A DNA stretch of 64,000 nucleotides from Goleter apudmare HA4340-LM2 (GTDB taxonomy: Bacteria > Cyanobacteriota > Cyanobacteriia > Cyanobacteriales > Nostocaceae), in contig JAHHHF010000101.1 in the NCBI GenBank assembly GCA_019359495.1, forward strand, positions 1 through 64,000, read 5' to 3'. Below are positions 36,953 through 46,899 of the stretch, one piece after another (the first letter of the stretch is position 1; each line of letters opens with the position of its first letter). The translations under genes and the position numbers were made by a program. The notes beneath the pieces are model-generated. The model had not been told where the DNA came from. It ran no database searches and was given only the letters and a program-made list of their open reading frames with translations.

Positions 36953-39307
36953 TTACTCATCTTCGCCATAGGGATCTAAGTCATCAGGCTCAATGCCATT
37001 TGCTAAGTAGATATCTGATAAATCATCGTTTGAGGTATTGTGATCCAAGCCTTTAGGGATGCCATCGCTGCCGACGGTAACTAAATCAATTTGCTGACGG
37101 TAGTAATCTACACTTTTAACTTGTACGGCTACACGATCGCCTAATCGATAAGAAGCGCGATTTTTCCTGCCAAAAAGTGCTTGTTGTCTGGCGCGATATT
37201 CATACCAATCGTCTTTGAGAGAACTGACATGTACCAATCCTTCCACCCGCAGAGGCACACCAGGATGACTACCTGACTCAGCTTCGGCGGCGGGAACTTC
37301 AATTTCGACAAAGAAACCGTAGGATTGAACACCAGTGATCACGCCCTGAAACACCTGCCCAATACGCTGCTTCATAAGCTGGGCTTTTTGTAGTCCTGCT
37401 AAATCGGCTTCTGCTTCTTGGACTTCTTTTTCCCTGTCATTAATTTGGACGATTACCCGCGTCAAATCGCTTTGCAGTTCTTGTTGCAATTCTGGCGGGA
37501 GGACATTCCAGTTAATTTCATCATGGCAGGAGGAGTGGCGCAAGTTCACACGTTCTCTAACACGGGTATTGCGGCGATCGCGTCCATGTTCAATTAATGC
37601 GTAGTACACTCTTTGCAAGAGTAAGTCCGGATATCGCCGCAAGGGGGCAGTAAAGTGGATATATTGCGGTAATGCCAGACCAAAGTGAGGCCCTTTGGTG
37701 GTGCTGTATGCAGATGGCTTGAGGGTGTCTTGCAACAAGTAGGTGAGAACTTGCTCAGATGCAGATTCACCAAAAGCTCTGGTCAAGTGTTGATAATCCA
37801 AAGGTTGAATGTCCACGTCGGCATCAAGTGTCAGTTCCACGCCCAAATTGATTGCCAACTTTAGCATTTCTTGGACATCTTCGGCATCGGGTGTACCTTG
37901 GACTCGCCAAATTGCGGGGACTGCTAAAGCGCTAAAGTGGCTGGCTATCAGTTGATTAACTAACAGTACTAACTCTGTTAGTAGGGAACGTAGAGGTACA
38001 TCATTAGCTACTACAGTTCCCAAAATCCCTTCATCATAATAGGGGTTTTGGTTAGGTGGCAGATTTAACTGCAAGCTACCACGACTCAAACGCACCTGTT
38101 TCACTATTTTGCGTAATCCTTCCAGGTCTTGCAATATCTGGATTATCTGGTCGGATGCGGTTGTAGATTGGCCGGTGAGGATGGCGTCTGCTTCTTGTTT
38201 ACTCAGGGTGATGTCTACGTTGATCACGCTGGGTTGGACTTCCCATTCTTCCACTGTTCCTGTTTGGGGATCAATGGTAATTAGAAACGAGAGGGTTAAG
38301 CGATCGCTACCGACTACCAAAGAACAGCGTTCGCTTACCGCCTCTGGCAACATCGGTAGTAGTAAATCTCCCAGATACACTGACCTCCCCCGCTTGAATG
38401 CTTCCCGGTCTAAGGCTTCATCAGGTTGAACGTAGTGAGAAACGTCGCTAATGTGAAAGCCCAAACGCCAATATCCCTCTGCGGTTTTTTCCAAGCTAAA
38501 GGCATTCTCCACCATCTTAGAGTTACCGTTAACTCCTGCAATAGTGAAAGTAAACAGATTGCGTAAATCTAACTTGGTCTTGAGGTCTGCTTTTAACAGC
38601 CTTTTGGGCAACTTGGCGGCTGCTTCTAGCACTCCTTCCGGGAAATTACGGGATAGGTCATGTTTACAAGTTACTAAGTCGATATCAGCAGCAGCCTCGG
38701 CATCACTACCGAGGATTTGTACTACCCGACCAAGGGGGGGATATTGTGCTAGCGGGTAACGCAGCACTTCTACATGGGCTAGGTGATCGATCGCCTCTTC
38801 CAATTTCATGTTGTTGGCTTGTAGTTTTAGCTCAAACAGCAATCGATCATCTAAAGGTACTGCCCGAAAACCGCTTTCTACTTGTTTAATCCGTGCTAGC
38901 AGGGTGTGATTAGATCGTTCTAAAATTAACTTAACTTCACCTTCGGGAGAGCGCCGACGGCTGCCTTCTTTAAGCACTCTTACTAAAACGCGATCGCCAT
39001 TCCAAGCATTACTTAAATGGCTTTCACGGATGTAAATATCCTCGGCTCCTTCGACATCTTGAATGGCAAAGCAAAAGCCCTTACTAGAACAACGGAGTTT
39101 GGCTTCGATCATGCCTTCTTCGGAAACGCGGCGATATTTGCCACGTTCTTTTACCAAAATCCCGACCTTCTCCAGTACTTCTAAGGCAATGTGAAGTTTT
39201 TGTAAACTAATTTCATCCTCGCAACCAAGTTTCTTTTCCAAAACTTTACGAGCTACCAATTTATCATCGGTGAAATTGGCAAGGAGTGTAGCGATTGAAA
39301 ATTCCAT
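36953..39307 (-). CDS. zam: RNB-family protein Zam with degenerate active site
   Basis: A 784-residue RNase II/R-like protein. It has an N-terminal winged helix (1-65), cold-shock domains with KLRCSSKGFCF (71-80), the RNB domain (about 245-580) and a C-terminal S1 domain (from GQVFQGVITG). In active RNB enzymes TID is followed by a DAxDxDD aspartate cluster. Here the region is TIAGVNGNSKMVENAF (residues 255-270) and every one of these Asp residues is gone, while HISDVSHYV and the rest of the fold remain. This is the hallmark of cyanobacterial Zam, a redox-regulated RNB relative affecting photosynthesis. Cys 73, 79 and 214 are candidates for its redox pair. Confidence 0.85.
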   Translation of the reverse strand: MEFSIATLLANFTDDKLVARKVLEKKLGCEDEISLQKLHIALEVLEKVGILVKERGKYRRVSEEGMIEAKLRCSSKGFCFAIQDVEGAEDIYIRESHLSNAWNGDRVLVRVLKEGSRRRSPEGEVKLILERSNHTLLARIKQVESGFRAVPLDDRLLFELKLQANNMKLEEAIDHLAHVEVLRYPLAQYPPLGRVVQILGSDAEAAADIDLVTCKHDLSRNFPEGVLEAAAKLPKRLLKADLKTKLDLRNLFTFTIAGVNGNSKMVENAFSLEKTAEGYWRLGFHISDVSHYVQPDEALDREAFKRGRSVYLGDLLLPMLPEAVSERCSLVVGSDRLTLSFLITIDPQTGTVEEWEVQPSVINVDITLSKQEADAILTGQSTTASDQIIQILQDLEGLRKIVKQVRLSRGSLQLNLPPNQNPYYDEGILGTVVANDVPLRSLLTELVLLVNQLIASHFSALAVPAIWRVQGTPDAEDVQEMLKLAINLGVELTLDADVDIQPLDYQHLTRAFGESASEQVLTYLLQDTLKPSAYSTTKGPHFGLALPQYIHFTAPLRRYPDLLLQRVYYALIEHGRDRRNTRVRERVNLRHSSCHDEINWNVLPPELQQELQSDLTRVIVQINDREKEVQEAEADLAGLQKAQLMKQRIGQVFQGVITGVQSYGFFVEIEVPAAEAESGSHPGVPLRVEGLVHVSSLKDDWYEYRARQQALFGRKNRASYRLGDRVAVQVKSVDYYRQQIDLVTVGSDGIPKGLDHNTSNDDLSDIYLANGIEPDDLDPYGEDE

Positions 39308-40265
39308 GCAGTGAACCGACCTTTGGTCAAAACATCATTTTTTGAAGACACTTCTGGGGGGTGTCCGTTACTTTTGGTTCTTCGCTGTGTACCCTCACAG
39401 CCTACAGACACTAACTGGCAACTAAATGCCATGAAGCAGGGCTTCCGAAATTTTCAGGTAAGGAAGCCCACCGACCCTAACAGAAGCCCATCGGGTAACG
39501 CTTGATAACTTGCTCATCAGGTTGGGCGATCGCTTTTAGCCTCGCCCTTGGGCTTATCCCTAGGAGGAAGCAAGTTACGCATAGCGTGCCTTAGGCAAGA
39601 ATCGCTAACGCAGTCGCCTACGGAAGTCAACCCCCCTTGAGACTTCTCTTTGCAGCGCTACCTAGCCATAGACCGATCTACAGACTTCTCACTGCACAAC
39701 AATCTCAGAATTCCTCTGCATTAGAGTTCCTTAATCTAGTCAAACCTAAAAAGCACGCCTGAGTGAGATTTTTCCCCAAGAAGTAATTAAGCGATGGGTT
39801 TTTGAGAGGCTTGTTTAGTAAAACTCTCTAAGCTGCCCAAAAACACTATGTAGGGGAAACAGGTGTTTGATTGTCTAGGTTAAAGGTACTTTTACGCCAT
39901 GAGAATCTGATATTTATCTAGGAGAAACTGCCGATAAACCCAATTGTCCCACATGTAGAATCGGTAACAATTAGATAAGCAGCTTAACAGGCAGTGAGGG
40001 CGAACCTTATCTTCATTATTGTAGATTTAGAGCGCACTTCCAGAAAATACTTCTGGATATCGATTTGGGTAATCAGTATAGCATTGAAGGTGATACTACT
40101 CAGAATTAATCAGCAGTAGTCAAAATTTTCTCGAATCAGGGCTACTGCTACAATCGGGACACAAGTAGTCATTTGTTATTGGTTAAGAGTCCAGTGTCCA
40201 GGGTCAAGAGTGATTCACCATTATGCTTCATACCCCATTCAGCAAATTCAATAGGTGACAGTGCT
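39308..40265. other. Long non-coding region between zam and the next gene
   Basis: About 958 bases. The zam promoter must lie near 39310-39400. A dispersed GC-rich repeat with CTAACGCAGTCGCCTACGG lies at 39573-39627. Beyond 39700 there is AT-rich sequence with no frame above 60 codons that looks real; a 64-codon frame at 39311 has no recognisable homology. The upstream genes rpmG and rpsR, which I would expect next to zam in many cyanobacteria, are not here. Confidence 0.45.
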
Positions 40266-41159
40266 ATGTTGGCTCAATTTCAGAGCTTGTATCCCAACGG
40301 CAGTATTATTTCTGAATTAGTACAAATTTTCCAAGGAAAATATATTGTCCGTGTCAGTGTGCAAATTGCAGGTGTAACCCGTGCTACAGGTATGGCAGCA
40401 GCAGAAACAGTAGAGATAGCAGAAGACCATGCTAGAAGCAGGGCACTAATGGTTTTGGGCGTGGGCAATGCACCAGTAGAAGCAGTAGCATTTTCTGCCA
40501 AACCAACATCCCAGGTGCAGATTAACCAAGCTGTGAACCCAGCAGGTGTACTTAAAGAGTCGGCAGATTTTGTCGCAAAAGCTGGAGATGTTGTCAGTAA
40601 GCAGTGGTCGCCTGTCAGTAGTCAAGAATTATCTGTCCCAGTCCCCAAGGATCTCAGTGTTAAACCTGAACCAGTTGTAGCTGATCAGACACCACAGATG
40701 ACCGATGCAAATAGTACCAGTCACAACGATACCTACAGCCAAGATTTTAGCCAGCAGTTTGCTTTAAATCTCAACCCAGAAGCCCCATTTGATCAGCCAG
40801 TCGAAAACGCGGGTATGTATTCTGGTAAACAGCCTGAAAGTCAGCCCTCAACAGGAATGACTGCTAGCAATGTCACACCATTTACGCCCCGCAGTCATAG
40901 TTCGTCAGAGGATGTAGATCTGCCGTCGGCGACTAGCAGAAAAAAGAAGAAGAGTGCGCCTGTAGATTTGTCAGATGTGATCGCTAAAACAGATGTCGAA
41001 CTTCAGCGCTTAGGCTGGACACCAGAACAGGGACGGGAGCACTTGATTAAAACCTACGGTAAGCGAGGGCGCACTTTGTTGACCGAAGAAGAATTGCACG
41101 GATTCCTGAAATACCTGGAATCTCAGCCTACACCCATAGACCCGTTAACGGGATTTTGA
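40266..41159 (+). CDS. Uncharacterised protein, possible DNA/RNA-binding fold at N-terminus
   Basis: 297 residues from ATG at 40266 (a longer frame from 40173 reads through repeat-like sequence and lacks a ribosome site). The first 75 residues are an alpha/beta unit (SIISELVQIFQGKYIVRVSVQIAG, ATGMAAAETVEIAEDHARSRALM) that loosely recalls the Rad52-type or dsRBD-like arrangement; this is a guess. The middle 150 residues are polar and low-complexity. The C-terminal 60 residues (VELQRLGWTPEQGREHLIKTYG) form a compact helical end. I do not recognise the family. Confidence 0.6.
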   Translation: MLAQFQSLYPNGSIISELVQIFQGKYIVRVSVQIAGVTRATGMAAAETVEIAEDHARSRALMVLGVGNAPVEAVAFSAKPTSQVQINQAVNPAGVLKESADFVAKAGDVVSKQWSPVSSQELSVPVPKDLSVKPEPVVADQTPQMTDANSTSHNDTYSQDFSQQFALNLNPEAPFDQPVENAGMYSGKQPESQPSTGMTASNVTPFTPRSHSSSEDVDLPSATSRKKKKSAPVDLSDVIAKTDVELQRLGWTPEQGREHLIKTYGKRGRTLLTEEELHGFLKYLESQPTPIDPLTGF

Positions 41160-41177
41160 CTTTTTTAGTTGTCAATG

Positions 41178-41227
41178 GTCATTTGTCATTTGTCATTTGT
41201 AAATACCAATGACTAGTGACAAATGAC
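41178..41227. repeat. GTCATTT heptamer repeat with inverted copy between convergent genes
   Basis: Three tandem GTCATTT units (41178-41198) are followed by TGACAAATGAC (41217-41227), the reverse complement of GTCATTTGTCA. Either of two left arms can pair over 11 bases. It lies between converging stop codons (41159 and 41241) and could serve as a two-way terminator. Heptamer repeats of this type are common in Nostoc spacers. Confidence 0.65.
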
Positions 41228-41240
41228 TCTTGATTATTAA

Positions 41241-41846
41241 CTAAACAACAGCAACCGGACGGCTACCTGCGGAGTGACGGTCAATCACTTGGTCAATTAA
41301 GCCATATTCGTTGGCTTCCTCTGGCGACATAAAAAAGTCACGTTCGGTATCTTCGGCAATGCGCTCAATTGGTTGACCAGTGTGTTCAGCTAAATAGTCG
41401 TTGAGCCGCCGCTTATGGTAGAGAATTTCCCGGGCCTGAATTTCAATATCAGTTGCTTGACCTTGAGCACCGCCTAAAGGTTGATGAATCATAATCCGAG
41501 AATGGGGTAGACTCATCCGCTTACCTTTAGCGCCAGCACTCAAGAGGAAAGCGCCCATGCTGGCTGCTAATCCGGTACAAATGGTACAGACGTCAGGGCG
41601 AATGTGCTTCATAGTGTCAAATATGCCCATGCCGGCTGTCACTGAACCACCAGGAGAATTGATATACAGATAAATGTCTTTCTCCGAGTCTTCAGCATCC
41701 AAAAACAACAATTGGGCAACAATCAAGTTCGCTATGGAGTTGTCAACCTGTTGTCCTAAAAAGATAATGCGCTCACGTAACAGCCGTGAGTAGATGTCAA
41801 AGGCGCGTTCGCCGCGACCTGATTGTTCAATGACTATTGGAATCAT
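41241..41846 (-). CDS. clpP: ATP-dependent Clp protease proteolytic subunit
   Basis: A 201-residue serine peptidase subunit of the Clp tetradecamer, working with ClpC or ClpX. The catalytic Ser is in [11 protein letters not shown] and the catalytic His in [11 protein letters not shown]; the third residue, Asp, lies in DRDFF-like [12 protein letters not shown]. The N-terminus [19 protein letters not shown] is the axial loop. Cyanobacteria have several ClpP paralogues plus ClpR; this one keeps the triad, so it is a true ClpP. The neighbour on the other side, reading away, is a 495-base spacer. Confidence 0.93.
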   Translation of the reverse strand: MIPIVIEQSGRGERAFDIYSRLLRERIIFLGQQVDNSIANLIVAQLLFLDAEDSEKDIYLYINSPGGSVTAGMGIFDTMKHIRPDVCTICTGLAASMGAFLLSAGAKGKRMSLPHSRIMIHQPLGGAQGQATDIEIQAREILYHKRRLNDYLAEHTGQPIERIAEDTERDFFMSPEEANEYGLIDQVIDRHSAGSRPVAVV

Positions 41847-41885
41847 GTAGCCTGCTTGTAGCTATTTAACATCTATTTTATCGAG

Positions 41886-41930
41886 GGAATTGGGCATTGG
41901 GGAATTGGGCATTGGAGAATTGAACATTGG
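41886..41930 (+). repeat. Three tandem 15-base repeats
   Basis: GGAATTGGGCATTGG occurs twice perfectly (41886-41900, 41901-41915) and a third time with three changes (41916-41930). They lie 40 bases upstream of the clpP start on the other strand. This repeat type is typical of Nostoc spacers. Slippage is the likely origin. Confidence 0.75.
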
Positions 41931-42240
41931 AGAGGACAGTTGCGTGGTGTTAGCGCATTGTAGCAACTGCCATCACTGGGCATGGTTATTGACTATTAGC
42001 TTTTCACAAATGACCAATAATAAAGAACAAAATAATCTCTACGGGCACTTTTTCATGATAGTGAGTGTCTGAAGGGATATGTTCACAAACTACCAGCACT
42101 CAATGACCCGCAATTTGATGGATTTGCAGCAAAACTTTTGTAGCATGGTGATCAGACAGATAACATATAATTATTGCGGATAAATATCTGTCAGGTGTTG
42201 GTAACTTTTTAAACATTTTTTTATGATTGATGTGAGCAAA

Positions 42241-42269
42241 TTACCGGATATTTTCCCCAAATCCGGTAA
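42241..42269. promoter_or_regulatory. Perfect 9-bp inverted repeat upstream of the small gene
   Basis: TTACCGGAT (42241-42249) and ATCCGGTAA (42261-42269) are perfectly symmetric, 11 bases apart, 73 bases before the ATG at 42342. It may be an operator or an RNA hairpin in the leader. Confidence 0.45.
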
Positions 42270-42341
42270 ATCAATAATAAGGGGTGTAGTTAGAGTAGCC
42301 AATTCTACTGGAATGCTTTTTGTCTGAGAGGGAAACCTGCC

Positions 42342-42497
42342 ATGCTGGAAAAACTTGTGCAAGCCGCCATTATCACTTTCTTGCTCCAACTGTTAGCAGG
42401 ACTTAGCCCCAATGCCAGAGTTGAGACAAGAGCTGCAAGACCGCAACAGGAAATGACACCACCAATTGTGAGCCTGCTGTTTCCCTCTGCGCGGTAA
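42342..42497 (+). CDS. Possible small membrane-associated protein, 51 residues
   Basis: ATG at 42342 is preceded by GAGAGG, a good ribosome site, at 42336-12 bases. The peptide starts MLEKLVQAAIITFLLQLLAG, an amphipathic-to-hydrophobic helix, and continues with a basic, Pro-rich tail ending SLLFPSAR. It is too short for homology by eye. Support is the ribosome site, the coding-like composition and the absence of any other gene here; a 72-codon frame on the opposite strand is less likely. Confidence 0.45.
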   Translation: MLEKLVQAAIITFLLQLLAGLSPNARVETRAARPQQEMTPPIVSLLFPSAR

Positions 42498-42612
42498 AAA
42501 TATTTTATTTTGAATTTTGAATTGATTCATTATCTATGTCTATTGGCTCTCGGTTAACGCTCTCAGGAAAAAGGTAGACTGGGCAAAGAAGGCAACTACC
42601 TGTAACTGAATT

Positions 42613-44697
42613 ATGACTAATCGCCTTGCCGAAGCTAAGAGTTTATATCTCCGCAAACACGCCGAAAACCCGATTGATTGGTGGCCTTGGTGTGATGAAG
42701 CCCTGGCAACTGCAAAGGCAGAAAATAAACCAATTTTTCTCTCTATTGGTTACTCTAGTTGCCATTGGTGTACCGTGATGGAAGGTGAGGCGTTTTCTGA
42801 TTTAGCGATCGCCCAGTACATGAATGACAATTTTCTCCCGATTAAGGTGGATAGGGAAGAAAGGCCAGACCTCGACAGCATCTATATGCAGGCTTTGCAA
42901 ATGATGAGTGGTCAAGGAGGTTGGCCTTTAAATGTTTTTGTCTCTCCAGATGATTTAGTACCGTTTTACGCTGGTACTTATTTCCCAGTGGAACCGCGCT
43001 ACGGTCGTCCTGGTTTTTTGCAAGTTTTGCAAGCAATTCGCCGCTACTACGATACAGAAACAGAGGACTTGCGCCAACGTAAAGCAGTAGTTGTGGAATC
43101 TCTGCTCACCTCTGCGGTCTTGCAAGATGCTAGCACCCAAGATGTACAATCAAGTGAATTACTCCAGCAAGGTGGGGAAACTTGCACAGGTATAATTACA
43201 CGTCATCAATCCGGTAATAGTTTTCCCATGATTCCCTACGCGGAGTTGGCATTACGGGGAACTCGGTTTAATTTTCCCTCCCGCTATGATGGGCAGGAAG
43301 TGTGTCAGCAACGGGGACTAGATTTAGCCTTGGGTGGAATTTATGACCATGTGGGTGGTGGCTTTCATCGTTACACTGTTGACCCGACTTGGACAGTACC
43401 CCATTTTGAAAAGATGCTCTACGATAATGGTCAAATTGTGGAGTATTTGGCGAATTTGTGGAGTGCTGGCAGACAAGAATCGGCTTTTCAAAGGGCGATC
43501 GCACTCACTGTAGAATGGCTACAGCGAGAAATGACTGCTCCAGAAGGTTACTTCTATGCTGCTCAAGATGCTGATAGCTTCATCAACCCCACAGCAGTTG
43601 AACCAGAGGAAGGGGCTTTTTATGTCTGGAGTTACAGCGAACTGGAAAAATTGCTAACTCCCGAAGCACTAACGGAATTACAACAACAGTTTACAGTTAC
43701 CCCATCTGGCAACTTTGAAGGTAACAATGTGTTGCAAAGGCGACATCCAGGAGAACTGAGCGCAAGTCTGGAAGATAGTCTAGGCAAGTTATTTACATCT
43801 CGTTACGGTGTAACGCCTGAATCACTGGATACTTTCCCCCCCGCCCGCAATAACGAGGAAGCTAAAAACGTTAACTGGCCTGGTCGCATTCCTTCGGTGA
43901 CGGATACAAAGATGATTGTGGCCTGGAATAGCTTGATGATTTCTGGTTTAGCCAAGGCGGCTTTAGTTTTTCAACAGCCGTTATACCGAGAAATAGCTAC
44001 AAGGGCAGCAAATTTCATTCTCAATCATCAATTTGTGGATAGGCGGTTTCACCGACTCAATTATGGAGGTCAACCAACTGTTTTAGCTCAATCTGAAGAC
44101 TACGCCTTTTTTATTAAAGCACTACTGGATCTACACCAAGCCAGCTTGGGAATCGTTGATGAATCTTCTTCCTACCAGCACTCTTTTTGGCTGGGAAAAG
44201 CGATCGCTCTCCAAGAGGAATTTAATGAGTTTCTCTGGAGTGTAGAATTAGGTGGCTACTACAACACCTCCAGTGACGCTAGCCAAGATTTAATAGTGCG
44301 GGAGCGCAGTTATGCAGACAATGCTACACCCTCAGCCAACGGCATAGCGATCGCTAATCTAGTTCGTCTCACCTGGCTCACCGATAATCTACATTATCTT
44401 GATTTGGCCGAACAAGGATTAAAAGCTTTTCAGAGTGTCATGAGTCGCGCGCCCCAAGCTACTCCCAGTTTGTTGACAGCTTTAGATTGGTATCGTAACT
44501 CCACTTTGGTTCGCAGCACCCCTGAGCAAATCAAGTCTTTAATCCCTAAGTATTTACCGTCAGTCGTGTTTACTGTTGTCCCTGATTTACCAGCAGGAAG
44601 CGTTGGGCTAGTTTGCCAAGGCTTGAAGTGTCTGCCAGCAGCAGCAAGTGTAGAGCATTTGCTACAGCAAGTACAGCAAAGTCAAGTGAGGGCTTGA
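42613..44697 (+). CDS. DUF255 thioredoxin-domain protein (YyaL/spermatogenesis-associated 20 family)
   Basis: A 694-residue protein. The N-terminal thioredoxin-like DUF255 domain starts [18 protein letters not shown] and has the CxxC motif in [14 protein letters not shown] (about residues 54-66). The C-terminal two-thirds form a six-hairpin (alpha/alpha) barrel as in glycosidases, with [17 protein letters not shown] and [13 protein letters not shown]. Relatives are widespread, but the enzymatic activity is unproven. Between the two parts the usual APKFP-bearing stretch is replaced by a shorter region (about residues 180-215), which I believe is usual for the cyanobacterial form. Confidence 0.85.
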   Translation: MTNRLAEAKSLYLRKHAENPIDWWPWCDEALATAKAENKPIFLSIGYSSCHWCTVMEGEAFSDLAIAQYMNDNFLPIKVDREERPDLDSIYMQALQMMSGQGGWPLNVFVSPDDLVPFYAGTYFPVEPRYGRPGFLQVLQAIRRYYDTETEDLRQRKAVVVESLLTSAVLQDASTQDVQSSELLQQGGETCTGIITRHQSGNSFPMIPYAELALRGTRFNFPSRYDGQEVCQQRGLDLALGGIYDHVGGGFHRYTVDPTWTVPHFEKMLYDNGQIVEYLANLWSAGRQESAFQRAIALTVEWLQREMTAPEGYFYAAQDADSFINPTAVEPEEGAFYVWSYSELEKLLTPEALTELQQQFTVTPSGNFEGNNVLQRRHPGELSASLEDSLGKLFTSRYGVTPESLDTFPPARNNEEAKNVNWPGRIPSVTDTKMIVAWNSLMISGLAKAALVFQQPLYREIATRAANFILNHQFVDRRFHRLNYGGQPTVLAQSEDYAFFIKALLDLHQASLGIVDESSSYQHSFWLGKAIALQEEFNEFLWSVELGGYYNTSSDASQDLIVRERSYADNATPSANGIAIANLVRLTWLTDNLHYLDLAEQGLKAFQSVMSRAPQATPSLLTALDWYRNSTLVRSTPEQIKSLIPKYLPSVVFTVVPDLPAGSVGLVCQGLKCLPAAASVEHLLQQVQQSQVRA

Positions 44698-44745
44698 GGA
44701 GATGAGGGATATGGGAAAAATAAACCGACTCATAACAAATGACCA

Positions 44746-45351
44746 ATGACAAATGACCAAATAACCGCAATTATCCTCGCCGGCGGTCAGAGTTCCCGCA
44801 TGGGTCAAGATAAAGCTTTGATTCCCATTCAAGGAGTGCCATTATTACAGCGAGTTTACAGCGTTGCTGAAGCTTGTGCTGACACAGTTTATATAGTTAC
44901 TCCTTGGCCAGAACGCTATCAGCACTTGATTTTACCTCGTTGCCAATTCATTCAAGAAATACCTTTCCCTTCTTTTATTTCCCTTTCTTCCCCAAATCAG
45001 GGCCCACTGGTAGGTTTTGCCCAAGGACTAGCGCTAATACAAACAGAGTGGGTAATGCTGTTAGCTTGCGATTTACCGAAGTTGCGGGTTGAAGTGTTGC
45101 AAGAATGGATAGCCGGACTTGATCGGGTGGATAATGAAGCGATCGCTGCTTTGACACACCATCCTAAAGGGTGGGAACCCCTGTGTGGTTTTTATCGCCG
45201 TCGCTGCTTACCCCAACTTTTAGAGTTTATCAATCAAGGGGGGCGATCGTTTCAGCAATGGTTGCAGCAATATCCTGTGCAAGTTTTGTCTTTGCCAGAA
45301 TCAGAAATGCTGTTTAACTGTAATACACCGCAAGACTTAACTTTCAATTAA
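44746..45351 (+). CDS. mobA: Molybdenum cofactor guanylyltransferase
   Basis: A 201-residue nucleotidyltransferase that links GMP to molybdopterin, giving the cofactor used by nitrate reductase in cyanobacteria. Signature AIILAGGQSSRMGQDKALIPIQG at residues 5-27, then LLACDLPKLR with the metal-binding Asp, and GWEPLCGFYRRRCL. Between IPFPSF and QGPLVGFAQ there is a Ser/Pro stretch (ISLSSPN) that looks inserted. It follows the DUF255 gene by 48 bases on the same strand. It could be an operon. Confidence 0.88.
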   Translation: MTNDQITAIILAGGQSSRMGQDKALIPIQGVPLLQRVYSVAEACADTVYIVTPWPERYQHLILPRCQFIQEIPFPSFISLSSPNQGPLVGFAQGLALIQTEWVMLLACDLPKLRVEVLQEWIAGLDRVDNEAIAALTHHPKGWEPLCGFYRRRCLPQLLEFINQGGRSFQQWLQQYPVQVLSLPESEMLFNCNTPQDLTFN

Positions 45352-45779
45352 CCTTAGCTCAAGTCAAGGGTTGAAATATCAAGACGTATCTTTATATTCA
45401 GATAATTATGTAAATATCCCATTATTTGTTACGCAGTAAACAAGACTTTATTTGTAAATTACTTTACTATTGGATTTAGTAATTCTCAATAAACCTTGTA
45501 TAGATACTGGCGAGTAGCACGGTCGGACGTTCCTTAAAGAATTGTGGCTTGTGTCTTCACTCGCCTTTTCCTATTTGTCGTTAATGATATACTTACGTAA
45601 CAGTATAGGATTAGTATCTGAGTTTTTTAGATACCTGTAATTTGGATAGAACACAGGGAAATGTAAAACTCAGTGGAAGAAATACCATACTTGCGTAAGT
45701 CTTAACTGTATTTGCTAAGTTTAAATAATATAGCTCTGAGTTTGCTATCTTCCCCAGGCAGCCACGAAGGAATTTTAAT
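45352..45779. other. Spacer before the iron-binding lipoprotein gene
   Basis: 428 bases. GGCGAGT (45509-45515) and ACTCGCC (45559-45565) form a 7-bp stem around a 43-base loop, followed by TTTTC; this may end mobA transcription or a small RNA. Two similar ACTTACGTAA / ACTTGCGTAAG motifs lie at about 45591 and 45690. No clear Fur box was seen. Confidence 0.4.
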
Positions 45780-46706
45780 ATGTATCGTCGTTGGATATTA
45801 TCTACTTTCGCAATTCTGTTAAGTATTTTTTTGGCTGCTTGCAATACTGCAATCACTCAACAGCCACCAACAAAAGTCACAACTAGCAACGAGCCTACTA
45901 ATATCATCTCTCAACAGCTACCAAAAGAAACTGCCAAAAGAGTTGTAACACTTTCGTCTCTTACTGCTGATATTATCTCACGACTTGACCAAACAAAACT
46001 TGTGGGTATCACTGGGAGTAACTTATTTAAAGATGACCCAAGATTTCAAGATATTCCTCGCGTGAGTGAGGGTCAAAGTCAGCCTAATTTAGAAAAAATC
46101 GTAGCTCTGAAACCAGATTTAGTTATTGGTGCAGAGGGTTTTTCTAATCAACCGATTCAAAGACTCCAACAATTGGGAATTCCTACTTTTCTCACTCAAG
46201 TTAAGAAATGGGAATCACTAGAAGAACTAACCCAAAAATTAGCAGAGTTAATTGATGCTGATCCTCAGTCTTTGTTAAACCGCTATCAAACTTTTTTGGC
46301 AGATAAACCTGCTCAAAGTCCTTCTACTTTGGTGTTGGTTAGCCGCCAACCAATTTTAGCACCTAATAAAAACAGTTGGGCTGGGGATTTACTGGTCAAA
46401 TTCCAGGCGAAAAATCTGGTTGCAGAATTACAAGGTAACAGTCCTATTGGTGGTTATGTAACGCTGTCAGCAGAGAAAGTTTTAGAAGCAAATCCAGATG
46501 TAATCATTATAGTTAAACCTCCACAAGGCGGTTCGGATCAAGAAATTTTAGAGTCTTTCAATAAAGAAGCTTTTTGGCAAGAACTGCAAGCAATTAAAAA
46601 TAATCGTGTCTATGCTTTCGACTACTATGGTCTGGTGAATGCAGGTAGTATAGATGCTATTGAAAAAGTTTGCCGAAAGTTGAGTCAAGTTTTATCCACA
46701 CAATAA
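45780..46706 (+). CDS. Periplasmic iron-complex/cobalamin-type substrate-binding lipoprotein
   Basis: A 308-residue class III binding protein of the FecB/BtuF family. The signal peptide ends in a lipobox FLAAC (Cys about residue 21). The two-lobe domain starts at KRVVTLSSLTADIISRL and contains VALKPDLVIGAEGF, GYVTLSAEKVLEANPDVIIIV and NRVYAFDYYGLVN. No FecC/D/E-type permease is next to it. It probably delivers ferric siderophore, haem or corrinoid. The adjoining genes for iron import and cobalt transport fit both guesses. Confidence 0.8.
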   Translation: MYRRWILSTFAILLSIFLAACNTAITQQPPTKVTTSNEPTNIISQQLPKETAKRVVTLSSLTADIISRLDQTKLVGITGSNLFKDDPRFQDIPRVSEGQSQPNLEKIVALKPDLVIGAEGFSNQPIQRLQQLGIPTFLTQVKKWESLEELTQKLAELIDADPQSLLNRYQTFLADKPAQSPSTLVLVSRQPILAPNKNSWAGDLLVKFQAKNLVAELQGNSPIGGYVTLSAEKVLEANPDVIIIVKPPQGGSDQEILESFNKEAFWQELQAIKNNRVYAFDYYGLVNAGSIDAIEKVCRKLSQVLSTQ

Positions 46707-46728
46707 TGGAATATTTGCTACCCCAAAT

Positions 46729-46881
46729 TCATCGGCTTGGATAATCATCATAAAGTCCTTCGTCTTCTGGTGCGTAACCTTGCAAAAAGGCATCATGTGT
46801 ACGAGTAGCTACAGGTAGTTTTACTTTCTTTTGGATAGTAATCACCCAACTTGCTGTACCGACACTGTCGAGCAACGATTA
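46729..46881 (-). pseudogene. C-terminal remnant of a small protein, antitoxin-like
   Basis: Past an in-frame stop, the minus strand encodes VGTASWVITIQKKVKLPVA, then TRTHDAFLQGYAPEDEGLYDDYPSR and a stop: 45-50 residues with real-gene character but no start. It is a leftover of a small gene. The EDEGLYDDY-type ending recalls small cyanobacterial toxin-antitoxin components, but I cannot name the family. It lies just downstream of the efeU stop. Confidence 0.4.
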
Positions 46882-46899
46882 TGGGAGATTTAATTTTTC

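Noticed and set aside
39311-39505. 64-codon frame next to zam
   Set aside because: No recognisable ribosomal protein or other family, and it covers the zam promoter region.
41178-41930. Short tandem repeats as a CRISPR array
   Set aside because: Units of 7 and 15 bases without spacers; no cas genes in the window.
42171-42389. 72-codon minus-strand frame
   Set aside because: Crosses the 42241-42269 palindrome and conflicts with the better supported small plus-strand gene; no ribosome site seen.
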